Source: Fructobacillus fructosus KCTC 3544
GTDB taxonomy: Bacteria > Bacillota > Bacilli > Lactobacillales > Lactobacillaceae
Direction of reading: 5' to 3'
Assembly: GCF_001438695.1 (NCBI RefSeq)
Contig: NZ_JQBH01000002.1
Span: 62,001 to 126,000 of the forward strand
DNA: 64,000 nucleotides
A program made the position numbers and the translations under genes. Shown piece after piece: positions 1 to 7,952 of the stretch. Under the pieces are notes generated by a model. That model did not search any database. It had not been told where the DNA came from and worked only from the letters and a program-made list of their open reading frames with translations. How positions within the stretch are numbered: the first letter of the stretch is position 1; each line of letters opens with the position of its first letter.

Positions 1-41
1 ATCTCGAAAAGTCCTTTTTTGTGTTTCAAATCACGGTGATT

Positions 42-1277
42 TTATTGAACGGCCTGCTGAACAATTTCTAACAAAACAGCTGTTGCTTGTTCCATTACTT
101 GTTCAGAAACAAATTCAAAGCGACCGTGCATGTTTTCACCACCAGCAAAGAGGTTGGGGGTTGGTAAGCCGAGGTAAGTAATCTTTGAACCATCGGTTCC
201 ACCACGAACTGGTTCAATCTTTGGTTCGATGCCGAGCGCCTTCATCGCGCTCTCAGCTAACGCGACGACTTCTTGATGATCTTTCAGTACATCCCCCATG
301 TTATAGTACTGATCTTGTATGTCCACATGCACTCGTTCGGTTTCAAAACGTGTATTGAGTTCATCGACAATCAAGCGTAGCCCTTCTTTTTTGGCTTCAA
401 ACGCTTTTTTATCGTGGTCACGAATGATGTAGGCCATCGTTGCTTCATCTGGTGTACCATCTAGTGAGCAAAGATGGTAAAAGCCTTGACGCCCTTCCGT
501 CTTTTCAGGTCGCTCATCTACAGGTAATTCATTGTGCAAATCAATGGCCAATTGCAAGGCATTAACCATGGTATCTTTGGCCGTACCTGGATGAACGTTG
601 CGACCCGTAATATTAATCTTGGCACCCGCAGCGTTAAAGGTTTCCCATTCCAGTTCACCAAGTGGACCACCATCCACTGTATAGGCAAAATCAGCGCCAA
701 AACGCTCCACATCAAACTGGTTAGCTCCCCGACCGATTTCTTCATCCGGACCAAAGGCAAAGGCCAAAGGCCCGTGCTTGACTTCTGGGTGGGCCATCAA
801 GTAATCAATTAATGCAAAAATTTCAGCGACACCCGCTTTATCGTCGGCGCCAAGTAACGTCCGGCCATCAGTCGTAATTAAATCGTGTCCCTTATAGTTT
901 TTCAAATTAGGAAAATCTTTTGGATCAAGAACATATCCAGAATCGCTCAATGAAATAATCGAAGCTCCGTCATAATTCTTTACTTCTTGTGGCTGAACGT
1001 TCTGGCTTTCAAAGTCGGCTGTATCAACGTGTGAAATGAAGCCGATGGTTGGTACGGCAACACTGTCGACATTTGCCGGCAATTTTGCAAAGACGTATCC
1101 GTCAGCCATGGTTTGCACATCGGTTAATCCAAGGGCCTGCAATTCATCGGCTAGCTCTTTCAAAAAAGCCACTTCTTTAGGATCAGATGGCGTACTCGTC
1201 GACTCCTCGTTCGAGCGAGTATCCACCTTGACAAAACGCTTAAATCGTTCAATTAACTTCGGAAACTTTTCAGACAT
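42..1277 (-). CDS. pepT: Peptidase T (tripeptide aminopeptidase)
   Basis: Zinc-dependent cytoplasmic M20 aminopeptidase that removes the N-terminal residue from tripeptides, the last step of peptide use in lactic acid bacteria. Seen: about 411 aa, normal for PepT; M20 metal-site motifs in order SHVDTAD, LGADDKAG, GPDEEIGRG, GGTDGSK and a C-terminal NMHGRFEF. Two adjacent ATG codons (1280, 1277) follow an AGGAGG; the second has the better 5-nt spacing and was chosen. It is last in the operon trmK-nif3-pepT, 9 nt after the Nif3-like gene. The 41 bases beyond the stop hold a short AAATCA/TGATTT palindrome but no clear terminator. Confidence 0.96.
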   Translation of the reverse strand: MSEKFPKLIERFKRFVKVDTRSNEESTSTPSDPKEVAFLKELADELQALGLTDVQTMADGYVFAKLPANVDSVAVPTIGFISHVDTADFESQNVQPQEVKNYDGASIISLSDSGYVLDPKDFPNLKNYKGHDLITTDGRTLLGADDKAGVAEIFALIDYLMAHPEVKHGPLAFAFGPDEEIGRGANQFDVERFGADFAYTVDGGPLGELEWETFNAAGAKINITGRNVHPGTAKDTMVNALQLAIDLHNELPVDERPEKTEGRQGFYHLCSLDGTPDEATMAYIIRDHDKKAFEAKKEGLRLIVDELNTRFETERVHVDIQDQYYNMGDVLKDHQEVVALAESAMKALGIEPKIEPVRGGTDGSKITYLGLPTPNLFAGGENMHGRFEFVSEQVMEQATAVLLEIVQQAVQ

Positions 1278-1286
1278 CATAACCTC

Positions 1287-2078
1287 CTACAGGTATCGAT
1301 ATGGGTCAGTGTTTACTTGGCTAGTCACAACAGACAAATCCTGGGAAAACCACTCACGGACTTTTTCTGCCATGGGTTCTTTGGCAATGGCCTCCATGTG
1401 GTGATCCGGGTCCAAAACGGCAAAATCCTCAGCCAAGACATCATGACCAACGTGATAATACAAATCAGCCGTGACGTACAGGTCAGCACCCGCTGCCTGT
1501 GCTTGAGGCCAAAACTTGCCTCCGTCCCCACCAAGAACGGCGACCCTTTGAATCATTCGGTTAGGATCATTGGCGATTAATCGAACGGCCGCTACCCCAC
1601 ACTTACTTTTGACTTGCCGTGAATAATCCGCCATCGAAAGCGGCTTTTTTAAGGTCCCGATTCGACCTAAGCCTGCTTTTGGATTCCGCTCATCGACTAC
1701 TAGTGGTGTTGCATCCTCAATGTCAAAAGCCGTGCAAAGCCAATCATTCAATCCACCAGCTGCCGCATCTAAGTTGGTATGGGAAGAATAAACCACAATG
1801 TTTTGTTTGATTAAGTCAGCGTACATCTTGTTTTGCGGATTCGACAAATCCAGATTTTTGGCCGGAAAAAACATTGGTTCATGGTGCGCCCAAATAAAAT
1901 CAACTTGCTGCTCAATCGCCTCTTGAACCGTTTCCGGTCGTACATCCAAAGTCGTCATCACACGGTGAATGGCTTGTTTGGGATCCCCAATCTGTAAACC
2001 AGTTGGATCCCCCTCTTCCGCCAGCTCTTTCGGTGCGAAAGATTCGATTTTTTGAATTAAATCACTCGCTAGAATCAT
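1287..2078 (-). CDS. Nif3-like dinuclear metal centre protein (YqfO family)
   Basis: Member of the widespread Nif3/YbgI/YqfO family of hexameric proteins with a dinuclear metal site; the biochemical role is unsettled. Seen: 263 aa, the short form without the PII-like middle insert of B. subtilis YqfO (about 370 aa). Likely metal ligands are in WAHHEP, in SHTNLD and in the C-terminal DPDHHMEA. The start overlaps the trmK stop by one base (TAATG), so it is translationally coupled to trmK, a pairing common in Firmicutes. pepT follows after 9 nt. Confidence 0.93.
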   Translation of the reverse strand: MILASDLIQKIESFAPKELAEEGDPTGLQIGDPKQAIHRVMTTLDVRPETVQEAIEQQVDFIWAHHEPMFFPAKNLDLSNPQNKMYADLIKQNIVVYSSHTNLDAAAGGLNDWLCTAFDIEDATPLVVDERNPKAGLGRIGTLKKPLSMADYSRQVKSKCGVAAVRLIANDPNRMIQRVAVLGGDGGKFWPQAQAAGADLYVTADLYYHVGHDVLAEDFAVLDPDHHMEAIAKEPMAEKVREWFSQDLSVVTSQVNTDPYRYL

Positions 2079-2764
2079 TAATCAAGCTCCTTTTCAATCT
2101 GACCAACCGCCCGTTTTACTTCCGCGTATTTCATACTGTTGGTCTGCTGGGCTTCTTCGAGTCTTTTCAAAACCAACGCTAATCTGTCTCGCTCATGCTG
2201 CCACTTGGCCACAAAAACCGGTCCCTTGTCCTTTCTCAAAAAAGGACCAAAAGTCAAATCTTCAGCAGATAGTTTCTGTTGTCCAGGATGCGCCACGATG
2301 ATTTCATAGCGATGGACACCCTCAGCCACCATTTTTTCTTGAGAAATCCGGTACCCATTTTGAACTAACCAAGCGCGCAGAGCATCCTGATCAGTATTGG
2401 GTTGGAGAACAAGTTGCTGAAACGGTCCGAGTGCCTGACCATCCTCTAAAATTTTTTTAATTAACAAACCACCCATGCCGGCAATGACAACCGTTTCCAC
2501 CTCATCTGTTTTCGACAGGGCCGCTAGACCATCGGCTAAACGACAATCGATTAAACCAGTCAATCCCTGTGAGAAAACAGTGGATTTGGCGTTTTGCAAA
2601 GGCCCCTCCGCCACTTCACCGACGATGGCCTTGGCAACTTTTCCTTGTTCGACCAATGCACTGGCTAAATAGGCGTGGTCCGAACCAATATCGGCCATCT
2701 TTTGCTTCGCTTCGACCAATTGGGCGACCGCTGCTAGACGCGGGCTCAACTTAATGTGGGACAT
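2078..2764 (-). CDS. trmK: tRNA (adenine(22)-N(1))-methyltransferase TrmK
   Basis: SAM-dependent methyltransferase that forms m1A22 in tRNA (B. subtilis YqfN). Seen: 228 aa, usual length; N-terminal SAM-binding motif MADIGSDHAYL at about residues 24-34, then VVIAGMGG, a conserved block typical of the family, and a charged helical C-terminus. First gene of a three-gene operon with the Nif3-like gene (1-nt overlap) and pepT. About 75 nt separate its start from the rnhB terminator upstream, enough for its own promoter. Confidence 0.93.
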   Translation of the reverse strand: MSHIKLSPRLAAVAQLVEAKQKMADIGSDHAYLASALVEQGKVAKAIVGEVAEGPLQNAKSTVFSQGLTGLIDCRLADGLAALSKTDEVETVVIAGMGGLLIKKILEDGQALGPFQQLVLQPNTDQDALRAWLVQNGYRISQEKMVAEGVHRYEIIVAHPGQQKLSAEDLTFGPFLRKDKGPVFVAKWQHERDRLALVLKRLEEAQQTNSMKYAEVKRAVGQIEKELD

Positions 2765-2839
2765 GGATATTCTCCTTTAATTATTCACTTTATTATACTG
2801 TTTACCTAGGCAAACGACAAGGTAAATGAGAAACAAATT

Positions 2840-2863
2840 AAAAAACCGCTTACGCGGTTTTTT
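2840..2863 (-). terminator. Intrinsic terminator after rnhB
   Basis: Hairpin ACCGC-TTAC-GCGGT flanked by A6/T6 tracts, so it could work on both strands. The rnhB stop codon lies in the flank of the stem, so termination occurs right at the end of the gene. Confidence 0.9.
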
Positions 2864-3626
2864 AAGACAATAAATTCTTAACGGGTGCAAAAGTCTTTCG
2901 ATGAATCGGGGTCGGTCCTAGTGTTTTTAGGGCCAGCAAATGCTTTTTTGTTCCATAACCATCGTTATTAGCAAAGTCGTACCCCGGATACTCTTTATCA
3001 TAAGCCACCATGATGGCATCACGCGTAACCTTCGCTAAGATTGAGGCTGCACCAATTGTATTGGAGCGCGCATCGCCCTTAATTAGCTTCCATTGCGGGA
3101 GAGGGACATCCACAACCATGGCATCGACCAGCAAATAATCAGCCGGAACCGCCAAAGCCTCCACCGCCTGCTTCATTGCTTCACGACTCGCTTCATAAAT
3201 GTTAATTTCATCAATCCGTTCAGCAGAAACGATACCCACACCGTAGGCAATCGCCTTTTCTTTGATTTCGTTGACAAGAAGATCCCGCACCTTCTCGGAT
3301 AGCTGCTTTGAATCAATAACACCGTAAACATCAAAGTCCCTTGGTAAAATGACGGCAGCCGCTACCACTGGACCCGCAAGCGGCCCCCGTCCCACTTCAT
3401 CGGTACCTGCCACCGCTTGGTAGCCCTGCTCCCAAAGTTCGGATTCAAAGGAAAAACGAGTCATGAAATCGGCTTTTTGTTTGGCTGCTCTTTCAATTCG
3501 CCGGTCAAAAGAGCGGAGTGCCGCTTGGACCCCTGCACGCGGATCCAAACGCCAAGCGGTCAATCGTGGATCATCATGTTGGGCAGTTTTTAAAGCCGTT
3601 CGAATTGTCGTAATGGTTTCAGTCAT
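2862..3626 (-). CDS. rnhB: Ribonuclease HII
   Basis: Endonuclease that cleaves the RNA strand of RNA:DNA hybrids and single ribonucleotides in DNA. Seen: 254 aa; catalytic acid pair in GTDEVGRGPLAGP (D76, E77) and a later VDAMVVD block. The about 60 residues before the core match the N-terminal extension of Gram-positive RNase HII. The start lies 8 nt inside the end of rbgA, so translation is probably coupled; rbgA-rnhB is a conserved Firmicutes pair. Last gene of the long housekeeping operon. Confidence 0.96.
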   Translation of the reverse strand: MTETITTIRTALKTAQHDDPRLTAWRLDPRAGVQAALRSFDRRIERAAKQKADFMTRFSFESELWEQGYQAVAGTDEVGRGPLAGPVVAAAVILPRDFDVYGVIDSKQLSEKVRDLLVNEIKEKAIAYGVGIVSAERIDEINIYEASREAMKQAVEALAVPADYLLVDAMVVDVPLPQWKLIKGDARSNTIGAASILAKVTRDAIMVAYDKEYPGYDFANNDGYGTKKHLLALKTLGPTPIHRKTFAPVKNLLS

Positions 3627-4464
3627 GTTCGCGATCCAATGTATAGCGCCCTAATTTCCCTGAGCGAAGGTCGTTTAACATCCGGACAGCGGCCTTATCA
3701 TAGTCGTCCTTAAAGCCGAGCTTCTCCGTGATGGTCAACAAAAGATCAACATCCGATAAATCAAAGGCGTCGGCATTCAAATGATAACGGTCAATGATGG
3801 CCTGTTGATTGTAATTTCGAAAATAGGCCAGCATCGAAAGCGCTGCATCATCTTTTGCAAAAATTGTATCCTTGACCGCACCAGTCAAGGCCAACCGTTG
3901 CCCAATCTTTTGATCTTCAAACTTTGGCCAAAGAACACCTGGAGAATCCAAAATTTCGAGACCCGTTGCCGTTTTCAACCAAGCGACTTTTTTGGTTACC
4001 CCCGGTTTATTGGCCGTAATGGCGACGTTCTTTTGCACGAGGTGGTTTAACAAAGTCGATTTACCAACATTTGGAATACCAGCCAGCATGACACGAATTG
4101 GCCGGTTCTTAATGCCTTTGGCTTCTTGTGCGGCCAACTGTTCTTTCAACACCTGCTTGGCGGCCTTTGTCATCACCTGAGCTGTTTTTGGACCACGAGT
4201 ATCTAGTACAACAACGGCTAAGCCCTGTCGTTCAAAGTACGCTTTCCAAGCACTGGTCTCCTTTGGATCGGCCAAGTCAGCTTTCGTTAAAACAAGCAAA
4301 CGTGGTTTCTTTTCAATGAGTTTATCCACTTCGGGATTACGTGAGGAAAGCGGTAAACGGGCGTCAACAAGTTCAAAAACAATATCGACCAGTGAAAGGT
4401 TTTCACGCATTAAACGAAAAGCTTTGGCCATGTGGCCAGGATACCATTGAATATTTTGTCCCAT
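3619..4464 (-). CDS. rbgA: Ribosome biogenesis GTPase RbgA (YlqF)
   Basis: GTPase needed for a late step of 50S subunit assembly. Seen: 281 aa with circularly permuted GTPase motifs: G4 TKADL first, then the P-loop GIPNVGKST, then G3 DSPGVLWP; the N-terminal IQWYPGHMAKA is the RbgA/YlqF hallmark. The start at 4464 was chosen because MGQNIQWYPGH matches the family N-terminus and follows a GGGGG Shine-Dalgarno-like run; the open frame continues 17 codons further upstream without support. It follows yozE by 13 nt and overlaps rnhB by 8 nt. Confidence 0.96.
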   Translation of the reverse strand: MGQNIQWYPGHMAKAFRLMRENLSLVDIVFELVDARLPLSSRNPEVDKLIEKKPRLLVLTKADLADPKETSAWKAYFERQGLAVVVLDTRGPKTAQVMTKAAKQVLKEQLAAQEAKGIKNRPIRVMLAGIPNVGKSTLLNHLVQKNVAITANKPGVTKKVAWLKTATGLEILDSPGVLWPKFEDQKIGQRLALTGAVKDTIFAKDDAALSMLAYFRNYNQQAIIDRYHLNADAFDLSDVDLLLTITEKLGFKDDYDKAAVRMLNDLRSGKLGRYTLDREHD

Positions 4465-4477
4465 AATTCCCCCAAAA

Positions 4478-4705
4478 CTAACGAGAAGCCTGGTACTCCG
4501 ACCAGGCTTCATCAAAAATCGTCATTGACATTAGGTAAGGTGCATCCGTTTCCAAATAGTTCGAAATTTCATCAAAATCGGTTGATTGTTTTGGAAAAGA
4601 AGCATCCAAAAAGGCGTTATTTGCAAACTGTTGAATTTCAGTCGCAGCCACTGAATTACGGTTTGTCATCAACCAACCGTAAAAGCTTCGCGAACGACTA
4701 GGCAT
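4478..4705 (-). CDS. yozE: YozE family protein (UPF0346)
   Basis: Small cytoplasmic protein of unknown function with a SAM-like helical fold in the family. Seen: 75 aa with the signature SFYGWLMT near the start, FPKQSTDFDEISNYLE in the middle and FDEAW at the end. Its ATG overlaps the last 8 nt of ypmS, and rbgA follows after 13 nt, so it is inside one operon. The last codons form a perfect 9-bp inverted repeat (listed separately). Confidence 0.9.
   Translation of the reverse strand: MPSRSRSFYGWLMTNRNSVAATEIQQFANNAFLDASFPKQSTDFDEISNYLETDAPYLMSMTIFDEAWSEYQASR
4485..4510 (-). promoter_or_regulatory. Stable hairpin at the yozE/rbgA junction
   Basis: Perfect 9-bp stem (GAAGCCTGG with CCAGGCTTC, 8-nt loop) in the last codons of yozE, about 20 nt before the rbgA start. 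No clean T-tract follows directly, so it looks more like a coupling or mRNA-stability element than a terminator. Function is inferred only. Confidence 0.5.
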
Positions 4706-5270
4706 TTTGCATCACCCCAGTGAAGGTAAAGCGGTTGCCCTTTACGTCCAATTGATCAGCACGAACGGTCCAACCATTCTTCTTCGTCAATTGGTTCAAA
4801 TCCAGGGCAATTTGCTGCTGATCAGGCTGAATCGTCACGCCCTTTGGACCAGAATACATGGACTTGATGTAGCCCATTGCCACGTTAACCGGCAAGTCCA
4901 ACTTGCCTAACTCGACCTTCTTAACCGCCATTACGACGTTGCCATCAGCCGTTGTTTGAGGATCCATCGTTAACTTAGCATCCATCTTTTGACCAAAAAT
5001 CGTTACGGTTGTCTGAGCCAAAACATCCTGGTCCGTTACTGTGACCGTGTACTTACCATTCGTTTCGTCTGTCAAATAAGTTTTTGACAAAGCGTTAATT
5101 TGATCGCGATTTAGCGTCAAATCAATATTCGTTGTCTTGTTATTGGTAACTGCCGTGTAATTAGCACGGGTTGGCACCAACGCCAAGTAGGCCGTGTAGG
5201 CACTCCCTGCTAAAATTGCTAGAACTAATAACCAAAAGAACCAAAACCATACGGAACGGCGCTTCTTCAT
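4698..5270 (-). CDS. ypmS: YpmS family protein (DUF2140), membrane-anchored
   Basis: Conserved Firmicutes protein of unknown function, usually beside degV or yozE-type genes. Seen: 190 aa; a basic N-terminus (KKRR), one hydrophobic segment at about residues 8-30, then an extracytoplasmic domain with LTLNRDQINAL and DLNQLTKKNGWTV blocks typical of YpmS. The ATG at 5270 was chosen: GGAG lies 9 nt upstream, while the in-frame TTG two codons earlier is too close to it. About 26 nt after degV; overlaps yozE by 8 nt. Confidence 0.88.
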   Translation of the reverse strand: MKKRRSVWFWFFWLLVLAILAGSAYTAYLALVPTRANYTAVTNNKTTNIDLTLNRDQINALSKTYLTDETNGKYTVTVTDQDVLAQTTVTIFGQKMDAKLTMDPQTTADGNVVMAVKKVELGKLDLPVNVAMGYIKSMYSGPKGVTIQPDQQQIALDLNQLTKKNGWTVRADQLDVKGNRFTFTGVMQNA

Positions 5271-5296
5271 AATCAAATACTCCTTCTTTTCCTTAC

Positions 5297-6148
5297 TTAT
5301 TCTGCTTCGAACAAAATGGCCAAAGCACCCAAACCAGTGTGTGTTGAAATGAGCGGAGTGGCGACCGAAACTAAGATATCAATATCCGGCCAAATTGCGT
5401 TTAACCGTTCAGCCATGGCTTGGGCTTCTTCAGGAATTCCGGCATGGGTTACACCAATGCCCTTCATCTGTTTGAAACCCTTCATCTTTTCAATCACGTC
5501 GTCGTTAAACTTGTTCAAAGTCTTCATCCCGCGGCCCTTAACAGCCACATCGACTTTTCCTTCCTTGTCAACAAAAGCACCGACCTTGATATTCAACAAA
5601 TTACCAATTAAGCCCTGTGTTTTAGACAAACGACCACCGGCCACCATGTTATCAAGATTTCGGAAAGATAAGTAAATGTATGCATTGGCGCGGGCTTTTT
5701 CGGCAGCAGCCAACACTTCTTCCATGCTTCCACCGGCCTGGGCTACCCGGGCAGCAGCCAATACGACAAAGCCTTGTGAACGGTCCGCCGAATACGTATC
5801 AAAAGTCACGACTTCGTTCTTAACCATCGTGGCTGCCTGGTGCGCCGCATTCACGGTCCCGGACAATCCGGAAGAAATGTGCATGGACAGGATTTGAACG
5901 CTGTCATCACCGTCAGCTGCTTGCTCGTAAGCTTCTTGAAAAGCACCGATTGGAGGTTGAGAAGTCCTAGGAATCTCCTTACTCTTGGCCATCTCATCCA
6001 AAAATTCCTCGGGTGTTATCGTTACACCATCCTGGTAGATCGTACCATCAATTTCCACAGATAATGGAATAACCGGAATGTCAAAGTCTTTTAATTCTTG
6101 TTTTGTCAGTTTTGCGCCTGAATCAGTTACAATCTTAACCTTCGTCAT
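5297..6148 (-). CDS. DegV family fatty-acid-binding protein
   Basis: DegV/FakB-type protein that binds a fatty acid for phosphorylation by FakA, feeding phospholipid synthesis; whether this copy works with FakA is not shown. Seen: 283 aa, typical length; N-terminal VKIVTDSGAKL, the loop PRTSQPPIGAF (family motif TSQP), HISSGLSGT (hydroxyl/carboxylate contact), and a C-terminal STHTGLGALAI. Start follows TAGGAGG. Between dfrA (9 nt) and ypmS in one operon. Confidence 0.94.
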   Translation of the reverse strand: MTKVKIVTDSGAKLTKQELKDFDIPVIPLSVEIDGTIYQDGVTITPEEFLDEMAKSKEIPRTSQPPIGAFQEAYEQAADGDDSVQILSMHISSGLSGTVNAAHQAATMVKNEVVTFDTYSADRSQGFVVLAAARVAQAGGSMEEVLAAAEKARANAYIYLSFRNLDNMVAGGRLSKTQGLIGNLLNIKVGAFVDKEGKVDVAVKGRGMKTLNKFNDDVIEKMKGFKQMKGIGVTHAGIPEEAQAMAERLNAIWPDIDILVSVATPLISTHTGLGALAILFEAE

Positions 6149-6157
6149 TGCTGCCTC

Positions 6158-6658
6158 CTAGGCTTTCCGTTTATAAGTCAAAAATTTGATTTCATGTCCA
6201 TTATCCTGCATCTCAACCTGATTAACCAGTGTGAAATCAGCAAAATTAACGGGCTCCATAAAAGTGTCTCCATCAAAGTCGCCTGCGACTTTGGTGATGG
6301 AAAGTTCCGTTGCCGTGGGCAGCAATGCTTTGTAAAGCTGTGCCCCACCAGCAACGGTTACTAGGTGATCCTTTGCCCACTCAGCGCGAATCAATCGTTG
6401 CAATTCTTCAAGAGAATGGACAACCGTCACTTCATCAAAACCAGGATCAAAATCCTGCTGTCTCGTTAACACAACGGTATGGCGGTCCTTCAATGGACGA
6501 CCGATGCTATCCCAAGTCGCCCTCCCCATCAACATTGTTGAATGAAGCGTTTCGTTTTTAAAGTGTTTCAAATCAGCGGGAATCCGCCAAGGTAATTGAC
6601 CATCTTTCCCGATGGCATGCCGATCATCTTCGGCCCAGACCATCCGCAATACTGGCAT
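6158..6658 (-). CDS. folA: Dihydrofolate reductase
   Basis: Reduces dihydrofolate to tetrahydrofolate with NADPH. Seen: 166 aa; AIGKDGQLPWRIPADLKHFK holds the substrate-binding Trp and active-site Asp, MLMGRATWDSIG and VTVAGGAQLY are the NADPH-binding blocks. The start is one base after the cca stop, with AAGGAG inside the end of cca, so expression is coupled. Spontaneous variation in this enzyme is the classic route to trimethoprim tolerance, but nothing here marks it as a resistance form. Confidence 0.96.
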   Translation of the reverse strand: MPVLRMVWAEDDRHAIGKDGQLPWRIPADLKHFKNETLHSTMLMGRATWDSIGRPLKDRHTVVLTRQQDFDPGFDEVTVVHSLEELQRLIRAEWAKDHLVTVAGGAQLYKALLPTATELSITKVAGDFDGDTFMEPVNFADFTLVNQVEMQDNGHEIKFLTYKRKA

Positions 6659-6659
6659 T

Positions 6660-7862
6660 CTACTGCTCCTTCACAAAGTCAAAAATGGCTTCTTGTTCGT
6701 TTTCTAGTCGACCCTCCACAACGGCCAGCTCGATGGCAGACAGTTGCTTGCCCAACAGAGGACCAGGCGTGGCAAGACCAGCTTTGATCAACTGTCCGCC
6801 GTTCACAGCCAAGTCCTTTGCCGACCAAATGGGAAGATTGAAAAACAGCTCCTCAATGTGTCGGAGGAGTGTTGGAGAAAATGACAAAATCTTCAAAACA
6901 GCCAACAAAGTCTCAGCTAAATCATTGATTTGATAGACGTCCCAAATGGTTAACGAATCAGCCTTTTGAATAGCCGGTGCTAACCGTCCAACCGTCGCCA
7001 TGATTTCTCGTGAGAGCTTCCAAGAACGGAGTTCCTTCTGCAAGTCCACAGCGGGTCGCACAATCGTCGCTAAATAAAGAGTCCAGACTTGGGCAAGCGA
7101 TTGAGGCTGCCTGTTTTGTAAATGGGAAGCTAGGTACAATAAGTGTTCATTTGTAACGAATTCCGCTTGACCAGGCAAATATGGCAACAGGTCAACTTCT
7201 ACCATCGTTAATAAGGCCTGACCTGCTGCCTGCCCCATTAACATTTTTTCAAATTCAACTTGGATCCGCTCGACAGCAATCTTTTCGAGATTGGGCGCTA
7301 AGGCTTCCAGAGCCTCCAGCGTTTTCTCCTCGATGGTAAAGTCGAGTTTCGAGGCGAAACGCAGCGCCCGCATCATGCGCAAGGCATCTTCTGTAAACCG
7401 CTCCTTGGCATCCCCAACGGCCCGAATCTGCTTTTTTTCCAAATCTCCCAAGCCATTGAACAGGTCAATGACCTGACCATCCGCGTCCAAGGCAAAGGCG
7501 TTAATGGTAAAGTCGCGCCGTTTCAAGTCCTCTTCAAGTGAACGAACGAACGTCACCGAATCCGGTCGTCTAAAATCCGTATAGGTGGATTCAGTTCGGA
7601 ACGTCGTGATTTCATACCCTTCGCCGTGATCTAAGACCATCACCGTCCCGTGTTGGATACCGGTGTCAACGGTTTTGTCAAAAATTTGTTTAATCTCTTC
7701 AGGGTAGGCCGAACTGGCGATATCAACATCATGGAGTTCTTGGCCTAAAATCATGTCGCGAACACAGCCGCCAACAAAATAGGCCTCATAGCCGGCCTGA
7801 TTGATTTTTTCTAAGATCGGTTTGGCTGCCACTAACTGACTAGGTAATTCATCAAAATGCAT
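6660..7862 (-). CDS. cca: CCA tRNA nucleotidyltransferase
   Basis: Adds or repairs the 3'-terminal CCA of tRNA. Seen: about 400 aa; class II nucleotidyltransferase head YFVGGCVRDMILG followed by the DVDIAS metal site, then RRDFTINAFAL and a helical RNA-binding tail. Start fixed at ATG 7862: the Shine-Dalgarno AGGTGG directly precedes it, while an in-frame TTG four codons upstream overlaps that site. The TPR gene lies about 90 nt upstream and dfrA 1 nt downstream. Confidence 0.96.
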   Translation of the reverse strand: MHFDELPSQLVAAKPILEKINQAGYEAYFVGGCVRDMILGQELHDVDIASSAYPEEIKQIFDKTVDTGIQHGTVMVLDHGEGYEITTFRTESTYTDFRRPDSVTFVRSLEEDLKRRDFTINAFALDADGQVIDLFNGLGDLEKKQIRAVGDAKERFTEDALRMMRALRFASKLDFTIEEKTLEALEALAPNLEKIAVERIQVEFEKMLMGQAAGQALLTMVEVDLLPYLPGQAEFVTNEHLLYLASHLQNRQPQSLAQVWTLYLATIVRPAVDLQKELRSWKLSREIMATVGRLAPAIQKADSLTIWDVYQINDLAETLLAVLKILSFSPTLLRHIEELFFNLPIWSAKDLAVNGGQLIKAGLATPGPLLGKQLSAIELAVVEGRLENEQEAIFDFVKEQ

Positions 7863-7952
7863 ACGCCACCTCAACTGTTCATTCTTACCAATATCTTAGC
7901 AAGAATTCAAGACAAATGCACGATTACCACTCGATTACTCAGAGAGAAATGC

